Positions 16,769 to 26,774 of a stretch of DNA of 64,000 nucleotides are shown in pieces. Position 1 is the stretch's first letter. Every line of letters begins with the position of its first letter. The stretch is from positions 1 to 64,000 of the forward strand of contig CAMYLZ010000016.1 in assembly GCA_947259375.1 (NCBI GenBank), written 5' to 3'. The notes below the pieces were generated by a model. That model did not search any database, had not been told where the DNA came from, and saw nothing but the letters and a program-made list of their open reading frames with translations. This DNA is from an uncultured Parvularculaceae bacterium. Lineage in GTDB: Bacteria; Pseudomonadota; Alphaproteobacteria; Caulobacterales; Parvularculaceae. The position numbers and the translations under genes are program-made.

Positions 16769-18028
16769 CTATTGCGGCGTTTGCGATTGATCGAACAGCG
16801 CGGCGACGCCAGCCGCGTCGCCCGGCCCGACCATGGCGAGCGCGCAAGGACCGGCCGCCGCCCGCGCCGCGCAGCGGTAAAGGTCGTCGCGGCTGATCGC
16901 GTCGATGCGGCTGAGGATTTCTTCCGGCGTCAGCAGCGCGCCATAAGTGAAGAGCTGCCCAGCCGCCGCCTCGACCCGGCTCGCGGGGCTTTCAAGCCCC
17001 ATCATCAGCGACGAGCGAAGCAGCGCTTTGGCCCTTGCAATTTCTTCGTCGCCCAGCGCGCGCGCCGCATCTTCCATTTCGCCGCGAATGATTTTCGCGG
17101 CCTCCAAAATTTGTCCTTCCTCGGCGTTCACATAAGCGCCAAAGAGTCCGGATTGCTCAAACCCGTCCGCAAAGGCGTATACGGAATAAGCGAGCCCCCG
17201 CTCTTCGCGCACTTTCTGGAACAGCCGCGAAGACATGCCGCCGCCAAGAATGTCGGCTAGCAGCCGCGCTGCAAAAAAATCCTCATCGCCCGTTGCGACG
17301 CCCGGAAAAGCGAGCGCCAGATGGGTCTGTTCAATGTCGCGGGCATCATGGCGCATGCCGCCGAAAAATTTCGGCGTGGTTCGCTCAAGCGGGCGCCCGC
17401 CGGCAAAGCCGCCGAACTGCTCGGTAACGAGATCTTCCAGCATGCGCTCATCGACCGCGCCGGCGGCGGCGATGATCATTTCTTCCGGGCGATAACACCG
17501 CCCCATGAAGCCGCGCAGCGCATCTGCGTCTTGCGCGCGCACGCTCGCCGGCGTGCCGAGGATGGAGCGCCCCAGCGGATGGCCGGCCCAGGCGATCTCC
17601 GACAACAATTCGAACACCACATCGTCAGGCGTATCGGCGGCCTCGCCGATTTCCTGCACGACAACCTCGTGTTCCTTTGTCAATTCGCCTTCGTCAAAGA
17701 GCGGGTTCTGCAAAATGTCGCCGAGAATATCCGCGCCAAGCGCCAGATCGTCTTTCAAAACCCGCGCATAATAGCCGGTGCGCTGATGCGACGTGGCCGC
17801 GTTCAGATAACCGCCGACCGATTCAATCTCTTCAGCCAGCGCGCGGGCGGTTCGCCGCCCGGTGCCTTTGAACGCCATATGTTCCAGCAAATGCGCGGCG
17901 CCATGTTCCTCATCGCGCTCATCCATGCTGCCTGCGCGCGCCCACACGCCGAGCGCGACGGTCGCAAGGCCGGGCATCGGGTCGGCGATGACGCGCACGC
18001 CATTGCCCAGCGTCATCACCTTAGTCAA
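16769..18028 (-). CDS. M16 family zinc protease (processing-peptidase-like)
   Basis: A 419-residue pitrilysin/MPP-type peptidase. The inverted zinc motif HLLEH lies at residues 46-50 within GAAHLLEHMAFKGTGRR, and the distal Glu ligand region FELLSEIAWAGHPLGRSILG follows about 75 residues on; the glycine-rich loop SSRLFQKVREERGLAYSVY is present. It is therefore likely active. The start shown is a TTG overlapping the thrC stop (TTGA); an ATG at 18016 is an alternative that costs four residues. Substrates are probably peptides or signal-sequence fragments. Confidence 0.93.
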   Translation of the reverse strand: MTKVMTLGNGVRVIADPMPGLATVALGVWARAGSMDERDEEHGAAHLLEHMAFKGTGRRTARALAEEIESVGGYLNAATSHQRTGYYARVLKDDLALGADILGDILQNPLFDEGELTKEHEVVVQEIGEAADTPDDVVFELLSEIAWAGHPLGRSILGTPASVRAQDADALRGFMGRCYRPEEMIIAAAGAVDERMLEDLVTEQFGGFAGGRPLERTTPKFFGGMRHDARDIEQTHLALAFPGVATGDEDFFAARLLADILGGGMSSRLFQKVREERGLAYSVYAFADGFEQSGLFGAYVNAEEGQILEAAKIIRGEMEDAARALGDEEIARAKALLRSSLMMGLESPASRVEAAAGQLFTYGALLTPEEILSRIDAISRDDLYRCAARAAAGPCALAMVGPGDAAGVAALFDQSQTPQ

Positions 18029-19434
18029 GATGCATTCTCCGCATAAAGATCACAAACCATTGTTTTGACCGCCTCCGCGCTGGCCGGCGCGCGGCGCATT
18101 TCTTCCGGGCGATCGAAAAGATCCGCATAGCGCTCCGGCAAGACCGGCGCCCGCCCGGTTGCCTGCGCCACCGCCTCCGGGAATTTTGCCGGATGCGCGG
18201 TCGACAAGGACACGACCTTGCCCGACATCGCCCCCGCCGCCCGCAAGCGGATCGCCGCAACGCGGGCCACCGCCGTATGTGGATCAATAAGATCGCCGGT
18301 CGCTTTTTCATGCCGGGCGATTTCGGCAAGCGCGTCCTTGTCCGACACGGCGGCGGAAACGAAATCCTCGCGGATCGCCGAAAGCGTCGCATTGTCGATT
18401 TCAATCGCGCGATCGCGGGCGAGGCCTTCCATGGTTACGCGCAACGCTTCATGGTCGCGGGTCTTGGCCTCGAACAGCAAGCGCTCGAAGTTTGACGCCA
18501 CCTGAATATCCATGGATGGCGAGGCTGTCGGCTGGACGCCTCGCGGCGAGTAGTCCCCGGTGCTGATGGCCCGATGCAAAATGTCATTGGCGTTCGCCGC
18601 AACCCCAAGCATGGCGACCGGCAGCCCCATGCGCTTTGCCGCATAGCCGGCAAAGACATCGCCGAAATTGCCGGTGGGAACGACGAAGCTGATGTTTTCC
18701 GCGCCCTCGGCGATCCGCGCCCAGGCAGTGAAATAATAGACCGTCTGCGCGGCCAGCCGCGCCCAGTTGATCGAATTGACCCCGCCCAGCCGCACCGCGC
18801 CGGCGAATGCGTCGTCTGCGAATAATTGCTTGACGATGGCCTGGCAGTCATCGAACGAGCCGTCGACAGCGATATTCATCACATTGGGCGCGATGACGCT
18901 GGTCATCATCCGCCGCTGCACCTCGCTGACCCGGCCTTCCGGATGCAGGACGACGATATTGACGCGCGCGCAGGCTTTCAGCGCCTCGATCGCCGCCGAA
19001 CCGGTGTCGCCCGATGTCGCGACAATGATCGTCAGCGTTTCATTGCGGCGGGCGAGCGCGGCGTCGAACATGCGCCCTAGGATCTGCATGGCGAAATCCT
19101 TGAACGCCAGCGTCGGTCCGTGAAACAGCTCGAGAATATAATCCTCGTCGCCGACCTGGCGCAAAGGCGCGACGGCCGGATCGTCAAAGCCCGCATAGGC
19201 GGCCGCCGTCATGGCGCCGAGCGCGCGCCGCTCGAACGCCTCGCCCGTGAATAGCGACAGTACGCTTGCCGCCGCCTCGGCATAAGGCTGTTCGCCGATC
19301 CGCCGCGCCTCGGCGGCGGAAAGCGCGGGCCACGACGCCGGCATGTAAAGCCCGCCATCGCTCGCGAGCCCCGCGAGCAGCGCGCCTTCGAAATCTGCGG
19401 CGCCCGCGCGCCCGCGTGTCGAGATATAGTGCAT
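18025..19434 (-). CDS. thrC: Threonine synthase
   Basis: Converts O-phosphohomoserine to threonine with PLP. The 469-residue product begins MHYISTRG, the standard N-terminus, although the frame stays open to 19689. The PLP lysine is K112 in HGPTLAFKDFAMQILG; the phosphate-binding ATSGDTGSAAIEAL and the substrate region VPTGNFGDVFAGYAAKRMGL are intact. The gene overlaps the start of the M16 protease by four bases, so the two are co-translated. No other threonine pathway gene is in the window. Confidence 0.97.
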   Translation of the reverse strand: MHYISTRGRAGAADFEGALLAGLASDGGLYMPASWPALSAAEARRIGEQPYAEAAASVLSLFTGEAFERRALGAMTAAAYAGFDDPAVAPLRQVGDEDYILELFHGPTLAFKDFAMQILGRMFDAALARRNETLTIIVATSGDTGSAAIEALKACARVNIVVLHPEGRVSEVQRRMMTSVIAPNVMNIAVDGSFDDCQAIVKQLFADDAFAGAVRLGGVNSINWARLAAQTVYYFTAWARIAEGAENISFVVPTGNFGDVFAGYAAKRMGLPVAMLGVAANANDILHRAISTGDYSPRGVQPTASPSMDIQVASNFERLLFEAKTRDHEALRVTMEGLARDRAIEIDNATLSAIREDFVSAAVSDKDALAEIARHEKATGDLIDPHTAVARVAAIRLRAAGAMSGKVVSLSTAHPAKFPEAVAQATGRAPVLPERYADLFDRPEEMRRAPASAEAVKTMVCDLYAENAS

Positions 19435-19448
19435 GGGCGGTTCTTGGC

Positions 19449-20486
19449 TTAATCGGCGAGCGGAGGCAAATCGCAAACGAGGAATTTCTGCTCGAAAAGG
19501 GCGCCGATTAGCAATTTGTCGCGCAGCCGGGCCGCGACGGTGGCCGCCGAGAGCTCTTCGCCGCCATTGCGATAGATTGTTTCCGCCAGGCCGTCTTTCG
19601 CGACGCGGAGGATTTCGGAAGGTGCGCTGGCGGATGCGTCTTGCTTGAGGGCCGGCGTCGAAAGCGGTTTCGGCAGGGCGGCGATCCACAAGACGCCAGC
19701 CGCATCCACATGCAAATTGTCAGGCGCGCCGTCGAGCCGAATGGCGCCGGCGGGCGTCAATGCGCCTGATACAAGGTCGCGATCGAACAGCCGCACCTTC
19801 TTGCCGGCGGTTTCGGCGACATAAAGACGATCGCCGGTCGGGCTGATCGCGGCGCCATTGGCGAATTTCAGCCCTTCGGCGACATGCCGCCACATCGCGC
19901 CATCGACAAAGTAAACATCGCCCAGCCCCTGCCTCAGGAGGAAATGCAGATTGGCGATGCGCGAATGGCGTCCGGGCCGCACGTCATTGGTGACGTAAAA
20001 CTGCCGCGGCCCGGTAGCGGCGACCGCATTCGGGCTAGTGAGGCGCCGCTCGGCGAATGTTTCAAGATGAACGAGGTCGCCATTTTCGAGAACGTCGAAC
20101 AGCTCCACCGACGGCCCTGCTTCGTTGACCACGAAGAGCCGCCGCACCGCGCCGTCTTCAAAATAGTCGACCCCCAGCGGACGAAACGCCTCCGGCGCGC
20201 CGCCCGTCCGGTCGCGAAACCCGTCCGCGGCGAGCGGGTCTTGAGGGTCGAAGACATAAACGGCGCCGCGCGCGCCGTCGGCGCGCCGGTCCAGCGAAGA
20301 GATAAAGGCCCGCCCCATCTCATGGGCGATATCAATATCCTCGGGACCGGGAATGCCGGTGACCGGCGTACAGGCCGCGAGCGGCACAGGCTCTATCGTC
20401 GCGAAATAATTGAAAGCGCGCAGATTGAGCGCCACCATGGCGGCGGCCAGCAATCCCAGAGCGACCACAAATAACAGAAAACGCAT
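19449..20486 (-). CDS. Paraoxonase/SMP-30-like beta-propeller esterase, membrane-anchored
   Basis: A 345-residue protein with an N-terminal membrane anchor or signal (MRFLLFVVALGLLAAAMVAL) and a six-bladed propeller. Segments match the calcium ligands of paraoxonases: GPEDIDI near residue 50, SPNAVAATG, YVTNDVRPG, FANGAAISPTGDRLYVAET and GAPDNLHVDAAGVLW. Such enzymes hydrolyse lactones or aryl esters in the periplasm or at the membrane. It is followed 14 bases later by thrC on the same strand, which may simply reflect packing. The natural substrate is unknown. Confidence 0.82.
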   Translation of the reverse strand: MRFLLFVVALGLLAAAMVALNLRAFNYFATIEPVPLAACTPVTGIPGPEDIDIAHEMGRAFISSLDRRADGARGAVYVFDPQDPLAADGFRDRTGGAPEAFRPLGVDYFEDGAVRRLFVVNEAGPSVELFDVLENGDLVHLETFAERRLTSPNAVAATGPRQFYVTNDVRPGRHSRIANLHFLLRQGLGDVYFVDGAMWRHVAEGLKFANGAAISPTGDRLYVAETAGKKVRLFDRDLVSGALTPAGAIRLDGAPDNLHVDAAGVLWIAALPKPLSTPALKQDASASAPSEILRVAKDGLAETIYRNGGEELSAATVAARLRDKLLIGALFEQKFLVCDLPPLAD

Positions 20487-20696
20487 TCTGACCGAACCGG
20501 TGCGGCTGAATTGAGAGCGGTAGGACGGCCCGCGTAAAACCGGCTGCTACCGGACGCAAGCCTTATCATTGCCGGCGATCCCCCGCCAGACGCGCGAATA
20601 TCACGATTGAGGGGTTGCGCGAGCCCCGCAGCTTGCGTATATGCCGCGCTCTCATTGGAATTTTACCGCAACGACGCTGCGCAAAGGGCCGCCGCC

Positions 20697-20921
20697 ATGA
20701 AAAAAGACATTCACCCAGAATACCACACGATCAAGGTGGTGATGACCGACGGCACGACCTTTGAAACCAAGTCGACTTACGGCTCGGAAGGCGCGACGCT
20801 GAATCTCGACATCGACCCCACCAGCCACCCGGCCTGGACCGGCGGCCCGCAGCGCATCGGCGATCGCGGCCGCGTGTCGAAATTCAACCAGAAATTCGGC
20901 AGCTTCGGCCTTAAAAAATAA
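20697..20921 (+). CDS. rpmE: 50S ribosomal protein L31, cysteine-less type
   Basis: A 74-residue ribosomal protein starting [20 protein letters not shown] and containing the L31 signature [11 protein letters not shown]. It has no zinc-binding cysteines, which is normal for the alphaproteobacterial long form. The frame is open upstream to 20607, but the conserved start is the ATG at 20697. A strong terminator follows. It is convergent with the rcdA-like gene. Confidence 0.97.
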   Translation: MKKDIHPEYHTIKVVMTDGTTFETKSTYGSEGATLNLDIDPTSHPAWTGGPQRIGDRGRVSKFNQKFGSFGLKK

Positions 20922-20967
20922 GCATCGGGCCAACGCCCGGCCCATCTCTGGAATTTGCCAGTTGCAA

Positions 20968-20997
20968 TGCGCGCGCTCATGAGGCGCGCGCATTTTT
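20968..20997 (+). terminator. rpmE intrinsic terminator
   Basis: TGCGCGCGC (20968-20976) pairs perfectly with GCGCGCGCA (20984-20992) around a seven-base loop, followed by five Ts. Confidence 0.9.
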
Positions 20998-21083
20998 GCA
21001 TGTCCGTTTTCAGAAAATTTTCGGCTTTGGCGATGAGGGGCGGCGATCAGGCCGCAAGCCCTCTTATCTGAAACGCTTCCCGG

Positions 21084-21599
21084 CTATTTCCGGTTGCCGA
21101 ACGCCCTGAACAGCGCGCGCTGCTGCGCGGCGGCGTCGTTCTTTTCATCAGACTGCGGACGGGCGGAAAACAACTCGTCATCAAGCCGGGCGATGCGGTC
21201 GTATAGCTGCTGGGCGGAATCGATCAGCGCGACCAGCCGCTCCGGCAAACCTTCATCGCTGAACGAGACTTTCGAGGCTTCGCTCGGCGTAATCCGGTAT
21301 TTTTTATCGCTCGCCTCGCCAAGCCCCATCTCGCCCTCGCGCACGGCGCGCAACACCAGGAGCCAGGAAGCAATCTGCATGAGCTGCGTCGTCAGGCGCA
21401 TGGAAGCGCCGGCATAGGCGAGCGCCGATTCTCGCGGCAGGCGCTTTGAGACATCCCGCCCTTCCCCATCGAGATAGCCGGCCGTTTCCTCGACTAGCGC
21501 CATGCCTTCCCGGAATGTGCGCGCAAACAGTTCCGACTGTACAAATGTCGCTGCGGCCTGCGAGCCTTCGCTGTCAGCATGGGTGAACATGATACTCAT
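21084..21599 (-). CDS. rcdA: DUF1465 / RcdA-type cell-cycle adaptor
   Basis: A 171-residue, mostly helical protein with the family core FREGMALVEETAGYLDGEGR, ALAYAGASMRLTTQLMQIAS and WLLVLRAVREGEMGLGEA. This is the DUF1465 family; to my knowledge Caulobacter RcdA, which helps deliver CtrA to ClpXP, belongs to it. The ATG at 21599 gives the usual length; longer in-frame readings upstream are not conserved-looking. The C-terminal tail (after residue 145) is acidic and probably disordered, as in RcdA. CtrA itself is not in the window. Assignment of the family is firmer than of the exact function. Confidence 0.75.
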   Translation of the reverse strand: MSIMFTHADSEGSQAAATFVQSELFARTFREGMALVEETAGYLDGEGRDVSKRLPRESALAYAGASMRLTTQLMQIASWLLVLRAVREGEMGLGEASDKKYRITPSEASKVSFSDEGLPERLVALIDSAQQLYDRIARLDDELFSARPQSDEKNDAAAQQRALFRAFGNRK

Positions 21600-21806
21600 A
21601 ATTCTCGCCGTTCCTTCGATGATGCCGCTCTGCCGGGATGCTGGCAAGCGTCTGCCGGATAATTTCACCGACGCCGCTCGGGTCTTGAGATGACCCAGGC
21701 GCGCGTCGCATGAAGCTATTTGAGCAATCGACGTGCCAGCAACCGGCGCGCGAAGCAGGCCGCGCGCATTCGCGCGGCTTTGCCGGCCCAATCGGTGAGA
21801 AACGGC

Positions 21807-22757
21807 CTATTCGCCGGTTTTCAGCCGGCGATAGATGACCGCCTGCACGGCGAGCTGCACCCCGATAATGAACACCTGATAGGCGATGGTCGCCGCAAAT
21901 CCGATGATGTTGAACAGCAAGCCGAAAAACGCCAGCGATCCGCCAAGGCCCGACATCAGATCGACAAATCCCATGGCCAGCGTGAAAGCCATGCCAATCA
22001 CGAACAATGCGATGAGAAGCAGGAAATAAACGCCGAAGAGCGACCAGAAATGACCGGAAGTGAGACGATAGGCGCCGAACAGCAAGAGCCGGTTTTCGGA
22101 TGCGGAACCCGCAAGAAACGGCGAGAGTTTCACATTGGCGAAGATCAGGGCCGGGGCCGCGATCACCATCCCCAGCATGAGGCCGCCAAACGGCCCGGCG
22201 ATCTTTTCCATCTCCGCCTCGTTCGGCTGGGCTGTCGGATCAGCGGCCGCTTGCATGACAAGCGCGGTGAAATCGCCAATCGCGGCGATCGCAGCGCCCG
22301 GCGACGAGCCCGCCAGCACAAGGCCGATCACCACAGCAACGCCCATAATCGCGTAATTGATCAGCGTCAGGATGATTTGCGCGGTAAAGACCCGTTGCGC
22401 CGGTCCGTCGAAACGCAACGGTAAAATGCCCTGGCGCTCCTCGCCAAGCGCGACAAGCCGGTAAATGGATGCAAACAGGCCGGCGAACAAGGCCATGATC
22501 GCCAAAATCGCTAACAGCCCGATTCCCATCGCCGCCGCGGCGGAGACATTGAGAATGTCGGAAAGCTTCTCAATATCGGACGCCTTTTCGACCGCCTCGA
22601 GCGCTGCGGCGTCAAAGACCAGGTAAAAGCCGCCGCCGACGATCAGCATTGTCAGCAATAGCGGCGCCCATGCAAAGCGGAATATGGTGAGCCAGCGCCT
22701 GAAACCGAACTGAAACGCTTCGTTTAATACTTCGCCGACCGGTACGCGCTCCGACAT
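21807..22757 (-). CDS. Hypothetical polytopic membrane protein
   Basis: A 316-residue protein with about six hydrophobic segments (for example PLLLTMLIVGGGFYLVF and LFGVYFLLLIALFVIGMAF). The N-terminus SERVPVGEVLNEAFQFGFRR is a short cytoplasmic amphipathic stretch. I recognise no catalytic motif or named family. It starts 28 bases after the stop of another membrane protein of similar style (22786-24144), so the two probably act together in one complex. Confidence 0.7.
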   Translation of the reverse strand: MSERVPVGEVLNEAFQFGFRRWLTIFRFAWAPLLLTMLIVGGGFYLVFDAAALEAVEKASDIEKLSDILNVSAAAAMGIGLLAILAIMALFAGLFASIYRLVALGEERQGILPLRFDGPAQRVFTAQIILTLINYAIMGVAVVIGLVLAGSSPGAAIAAIGDFTALVMQAAADPTAQPNEAEMEKIAGPFGGLMLGMVIAAPALIFANVKLSPFLAGSASENRLLLFGAYRLTSGHFWSLFGVYFLLLIALFVIGMAFTLAMGFVDLMSGLGGSLAFFGLLFNIIGFAATIAYQVFIIGVQLAVQAVIYRRLKTGE

Positions 22758-22785
22758 CGTTTCTGTTTCTCCTCATCCGTCAAAA

Positions 22786-24144
22786 TCATGCGCCCTTTTC
22801 GCTTTCCCGATAGAGCCGCCCGTAAAGACCAGCGGCGACGCCGAACGAGAAAAAGGACCAGACGATGTTTACGACGATTTTCAGAATATTCCAGATCCAA
22901 ACGAATAACGGCGTCACCCATTCAGCGGTCACGCCGCTATTGACGAGCCGCGTCGACACGGCGGTCAGCGACAACAGGCTGCGCCAGATACTCGGCAAAA
23001 CCGCCTGAAACATGAGCTGATTGATGATGACAACCTGCACGACAGCGAGAAGCGCGCTGATGATCGAGACGATCACCCACAGCCGGATGAAATCCCAGCC
23101 GCGCGTCACTTTGAGCGTATTGCCGGGGGCCAGCGACTTTCGGCACACCGCGACGCCCGGATAAGCGTAAAGGCGCAGACCGGCGTAATTCAGGATAAAG
23201 AACGAGACCACGCCGAAAAACATCACCCGTCCCGTCGGCGAATTGAGAATGAAGGCCAGCCCTTCGCGCAGGCTGGTGAGTTCGAAAGGCGACAAGCTGG
23301 CCAGTCCGAACAGGTTGTTGAGCGCAATCGCGCTGGAGCGGAACTGGGTCAGCATCAATTCCGCAAACAGGAAATACCCGCCAAGCAACAGCAAGGCGGC
23401 GATGAGAAAACTCGCCAGCCCCCGCAGCCAGACATTGCCGCGCCCTGAGGCGGCCGGCCGGTTCTTCGGATGGAAATGCACGAACAGGATCGCCCAGAAG
23501 GCCAGCGCAAAGGGCGCCACGAACGCCGCCGGCAATGCCTGATCGAACACCCAGGCCATGCCCTGCTCGCTCAATGTCGCGCCGGCGGTCGTTAGTTCGA
23601 TCGTATGCAGACTGTCCGGGTCGGGAAACGCCGCCAGCGTTTCTTTCATCGCCTCGGCGATATAGGTCATGGCGTACCAAGTGGCCCCGGCGAGCGGACC
23701 GAACACCAATAGCCCGACCAGCAGGAAGCTGACCGCGCTGGAAATCAGGAAGCGCAACTGGTCTGGCCCGAAGGGCGCGCGGACGAAACCCGGCGCCGGC
23801 TTTTCGCCCAGGCCCGCATAGCGGATCAGCGGCGCCATGAAGGATGCGACGAGCATGGCCTGCACCAGCGTCGCGCCGCCGGTGATCATCCACATCGCGT
23901 CGGGACTGTTTTCAAAGCCGCGCGCCGCCAGCCGCGACAGCTCCCGCTGGGCCTGGAAATAGGTCGGCACATCCGCAAAAGTGATCGCCCGGCCGGTAAT
24001 CACGGAAAGATAGCCGAATAGCGCGACCATATTGGCGATCAGGCTGAGCACGATCGGCAGCCACGCCACCCGCGCAATCGTCTCCATGCGCCGCCCACCA
24101 AAATGGAGGGCGTCGCCAACCACTGAAAATATACGCAACCCCAT
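22786..24144 (-). CDS. Hypothetical polytopic membrane protein, first of a pair
   Basis: A 452-residue protein with about eight hydrophobic segments and no motif I recognise. I start it at the ATG at 24144, preceded by AAGGGG; the frame is open to 24237, but the extra residues are Arg-rich and look non-coding. Its N-terminal GLRIFSVVGDALHFGGRR resembles the amphipathic start of the next gene, and both proteins have the same membrane-heavy layout, which may reflect an old duplication. It is divergent from trmFO. Confidence 0.68.
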   Translation of the reverse strand: MGLRIFSVVGDALHFGGRRMETIARVAWLPIVLSLIANMVALFGYLSVITGRAITFADVPTYFQAQRELSRLAARGFENSPDAMWMITGGATLVQAMLVASFMAPLIRYAGLGEKPAPGFVRAPFGPDQLRFLISSAVSFLLVGLLVFGPLAGATWYAMTYIAEAMKETLAAFPDPDSLHTIELTTAGATLSEQGMAWVFDQALPAAFVAPFALAFWAILFVHFHPKNRPAASGRGNVWLRGLASFLIAALLLLGGYFLFAELMLTQFRSSAIALNNLFGLASLSPFELTSLREGLAFILNSPTGRVMFFGVVSFFILNYAGLRLYAYPGVAVCRKSLAPGNTLKVTRGWDFIRLWVIVSIISALLAVVQVVIINQLMFQAVLPSIWRSLLSLTAVSTRLVNSGVTAEWVTPLFVWIWNILKIVVNIVWSFFSFGVAAGLYGRLYRESEKGA

Positions 24145-24356
24145 ACCCCTTATTCCCAATCCCCTTGGGTTCCGGCCCGCCCGGTCAAATTCCTTCGGCG
24201 GCCGGCCCTGGCCCCTAAAGCGCCGAATCCGGCGCATCCGCGTTTAAGCTAACCGCAAATTTTTCCGCTGGCCAAGCCCCGACCGCCGCCGCGCCTGACG
24301 GACCCGTGCGTCTGCACCCCCATTGCGCTCGGCGATTTCTTCACTAGAAGACGGCT

Positions 24357-25772
24357 ATGACGGACAAACACATCATTCATATCGTCGGCGCCGGCCTTGC
24401 CGGGTCGGAGGCGGCCTGGCAAGCGGCGAATGCCGGCGCGCGGGTTATCCTCCATGAAATGCGCCCGGTCGAGCGCACCGACGCCCATCAAACCGGCGGC
24501 TTTGCCGAGCTGGTCTGCTCCAATTCATTTCGCTCGGATGACGCGGAATATAATGCGGTCGGCCTGTTGCATGAAGAAATGCGCCGCGCCGGCTCGCTGG
24601 TCTTGCGCGCGGCCGACGCCCACAAAGTGCCGGCCGGCGGCGCGCTGGCGGTCGACCGCGAGGCGTTTTCGAACGCCGTGACCGCCGCCATTGAGGCTCA
24701 TGAGAATATCGAGACCCGCCGGGAATTGATCGCCGGCCAGCCGCCCGAAGACTGGGAAAATGTCATCATCGCCACCGGGCCGCTTACCGCCGCGCCGCTG
24801 GCGGAGGCCATTCGCGCCTTTACAGGCGAGGAGTCCCTCGCCTTTTTCGACGCGATTGCGCCGATCATCTACAAGGACTCGATCAATTTCGATATCGCCT
24901 GGTTCCAGTCGCGCTATGACAAGGCCGGCCCCGGCGGCGACGGCGCCGATTACATCAACTGCCCCATGGATGAAGATCAGTATGCGGCGTTTATCGGCGC
25001 GCTGATCGGCGGCGACAAGACCGAGTTCAAGGATTGGGAAAAATCGACGCCCTATTTCGAAGGCTGCCTGCCCATCGAAGTGATGGCCGAGCGCGGCCAT
25101 GACACGTTGCGCTTTGGCCCGATGAAGCCGGTGGGCCTTACCGATCCGCGCACCGGCAAGCGCCCGCATGCGGTCGTGCAGCTTCGCCAGGACAACGCGC
25201 TCGGCACGCTTTACAATATGGTCGGCTTCCAGACGAAACTGAAATACGGCGCCCAAACGGATGTTTTCCGGATGATTCCCGGCCTCGAAAACGCGGAGTT
25301 CGCACGACTTGGCGGCATTCATCGCAACACGTTTTTGAACTCGCCGCTCCTGCTCGATCAGCACTTGCGGCTAAAGGCGCGTCCCGCTTTACGCTTTGCC
25401 GGCCAGGTCACCGGCGTCGAGGGCTATCTCGAAAGCGCCGCCATCGGGCTTCTCGCCGGACGATTCGCCGCCGCCGAGGCCAGCGGCGCGCAGATTGACG
25501 CGCAAATAGCGGCGCCGCCGGCGACAACCGCGCTTGGTGCGCTGCTCCATCATATCACCGGCGGGCACCTTGCGGATTCGGGCGGCAAGGCGTTCCAGCC
25601 GATGAACGTCAATTTCGGGCTGTTTCCGGAAATCGAAACGCCGCGCAAGGATGCCGACGGGCGCCGCCTCAAAGGCAAGGAACGCGGCAAGGCGCGCAAG
25701 AAAGCAATGACGAGCCGCGCGCTGGACGATCTCGGCGGCTGGCTGAACGCGCCGGCGATAGCGGCGGAGTAG
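24357..25772 (+). CDS. trmFO: Methylenetetrahydrofolate-tRNA-(uracil-5-)-methyltransferase TrmFO
   Basis: Makes 5-methyluridine at position 54 of tRNA, using methylene-THF and FADH2. The 471-residue flavoprotein opens with the FAD-binding [18 protein letters not shown], then [12 protein letters not shown] with the catalytic C54 and [10 protein letters not shown] with the second conserved Cys. The C-terminal [15 protein letters not shown] is typical. A single standalone gene, divergent from the membrane protein pair. Confidence 0.97.
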   Translation: MTDKHIIHIVGAGLAGSEAAWQAANAGARVILHEMRPVERTDAHQTGGFAELVCSNSFRSDDAEYNAVGLLHEEMRRAGSLVLRAADAHKVPAGGALAVDREAFSNAVTAAIEAHENIETRRELIAGQPPEDWENVIIATGPLTAAPLAEAIRAFTGEESLAFFDAIAPIIYKDSINFDIAWFQSRYDKAGPGGDGADYINCPMDEDQYAAFIGALIGGDKTEFKDWEKSTPYFEGCLPIEVMAERGHDTLRFGPMKPVGLTDPRTGKRPHAVVQLRQDNALGTLYNMVGFQTKLKYGAQTDVFRMIPGLENAEFARLGGIHRNTFLNSPLLLDQHLRLKARPALRFAGQVTGVEGYLESAAIGLLAGRFAAAEASGAQIDAQIAAPPATTALGALLHHITGGHLADSGGKAFQPMNVNFGLFPEIETPRKDADGRRLKGKERGKARKKAMTSRALDDLGGWLNAPAIAAE

Positions 25773-25931
25773 CGATGCGCGATGATTGAATGCGGCCCCC
25801 GCGAGTGGACCGCGACGGGTTGCCCCGCCGCGGCCCCCCCGACGTGCAGCAGGGGGAGAACACCGCACAGCCGGGAAACCGGAATGTCTACAGGTCTGCG
25901 CGACGCCTTGTTGGGCATGGGAAAACCTGTT

Positions 25932-25947
25932 TAGGTCAGGTGACCTA
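25932..25947. promoter_or_regulatory. Palindromic operator candidate upstream of the TetR gene
   Basis: TAGGTCA (25932-25938), two bases GG, then the exact complement TGACCTA (25941-25947). It lies 28 bases before the TetR start, where an autoregulatory operator would be expected. Confidence 0.55.
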
Positions 25948-25975
25948 GACGAGGGATCGGATTTAAGGGGGAGCG

Positions 25976-26713
25976 ATGACGTCGTCAACACGAGGGATCA
26001 AGAAAGTTTCACGCATAGGTGAAAATTCTGGTGTAACCCTGAACCGCGAGTCGGACCGCGCCTTCGAGTTGCTGCGCGAATATTGTGACGAGCTGCGGCG
26101 CAAATCCTTGCGTGCGGACGACCGCTGCGACAAGCCGGAGCGCGGCACGCAAACAATCGAGCGCATCCTTGAGGCGGCGCATTGCGTCTTCGTCAATGAG
26201 GGCCATGCGAGCCTCTCTTTGCGCAAGGTTGCGCAAGAGGCAGGCATCGCCGTCGGCAACCTCACCTATCATTTTCCGTCAAAACAAGACCTGATCGAAG
26301 CGATGCTGCAACGCACGCTTGCATCCTATGTAGATTTGCATCTGACGCATCATCAGTCAGCGGATGTTCCCGAAATCGAAGTCCTTTTGAACGTTGTTGA
26401 GTTTTATGTTCGCAACGCGCGGGAGAATTACAAATTCTTCTACCAGCTCTGGGGCTATGCCGGCATTTCCGAAGAAGCCCGCGCGACCGTGCGCAATCTT
26501 TACCGGCCGATCGGGCGATTCGTGTACCACCTCGTGCGCGCCGCCAATCCGGCGCTGGACGATATGCAGATCCGCCGCGCCGTCGCGCAAATCTCAAGCA
26601 TTGAAGAAGGCTTCAAACTGTTTATCGGGCTCGGCCCGGACGACCTTGAAGAACTGAAATGGGCCGAAGCCGACACCCGCGCGCTGGTGCGGCGCATCGT
26701 CGAAACGCCGTGA
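25976..26713 (+). CDS. TetR/AcrR family transcriptional regulator
   Basis: A 245-residue regulator with an unusually long, charged N-terminal extension of about 55 residues before the DNA-binding domain. The HTH reads LRKVAQEAGIAVGNLTYHFPSKQDLIEAM (about residues 82-110), a standard TetR core. The C-terminal ligand domain is helical and contains KFFYQLWGYAGIS. A later start cannot be excluded, as an ATG-free stretch precedes the HTH. Pirin follows 61 bases downstream in the same direction and may be a target. The ligand is unknown. Confidence 0.9.
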   Translation: MTSSTRGIKKVSRIGENSGVTLNRESDRAFELLREYCDELRRKSLRADDRCDKPERGTQTIERILEAAHCVFVNEGHASLSLRKVAQEAGIAVGNLTYHFPSKQDLIEAMLQRTLASYVDLHLTHHQSADVPEIEVLLNVVEFYVRNARENYKFFYQLWGYAGISEEARATVRNLYRPIGRFVYHLVRAANPALDDMQIRRAVAQISSIEEGFKLFIGLGPDDLEELKWAEADTRALVRRIVETP

Positions 26714-26774
26714 CGCGATAACGGCGCGCGGCGACGGGTTGATAGAGCCGTCCCGGGCGGTCAAAATATCCGCC

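Noticed and set aside
20697-20921. L31 lacking zinc cysteines as an anomaly
   Set aside because: The cysteine-less long L31 is the normal form in Alphaproteobacteria.
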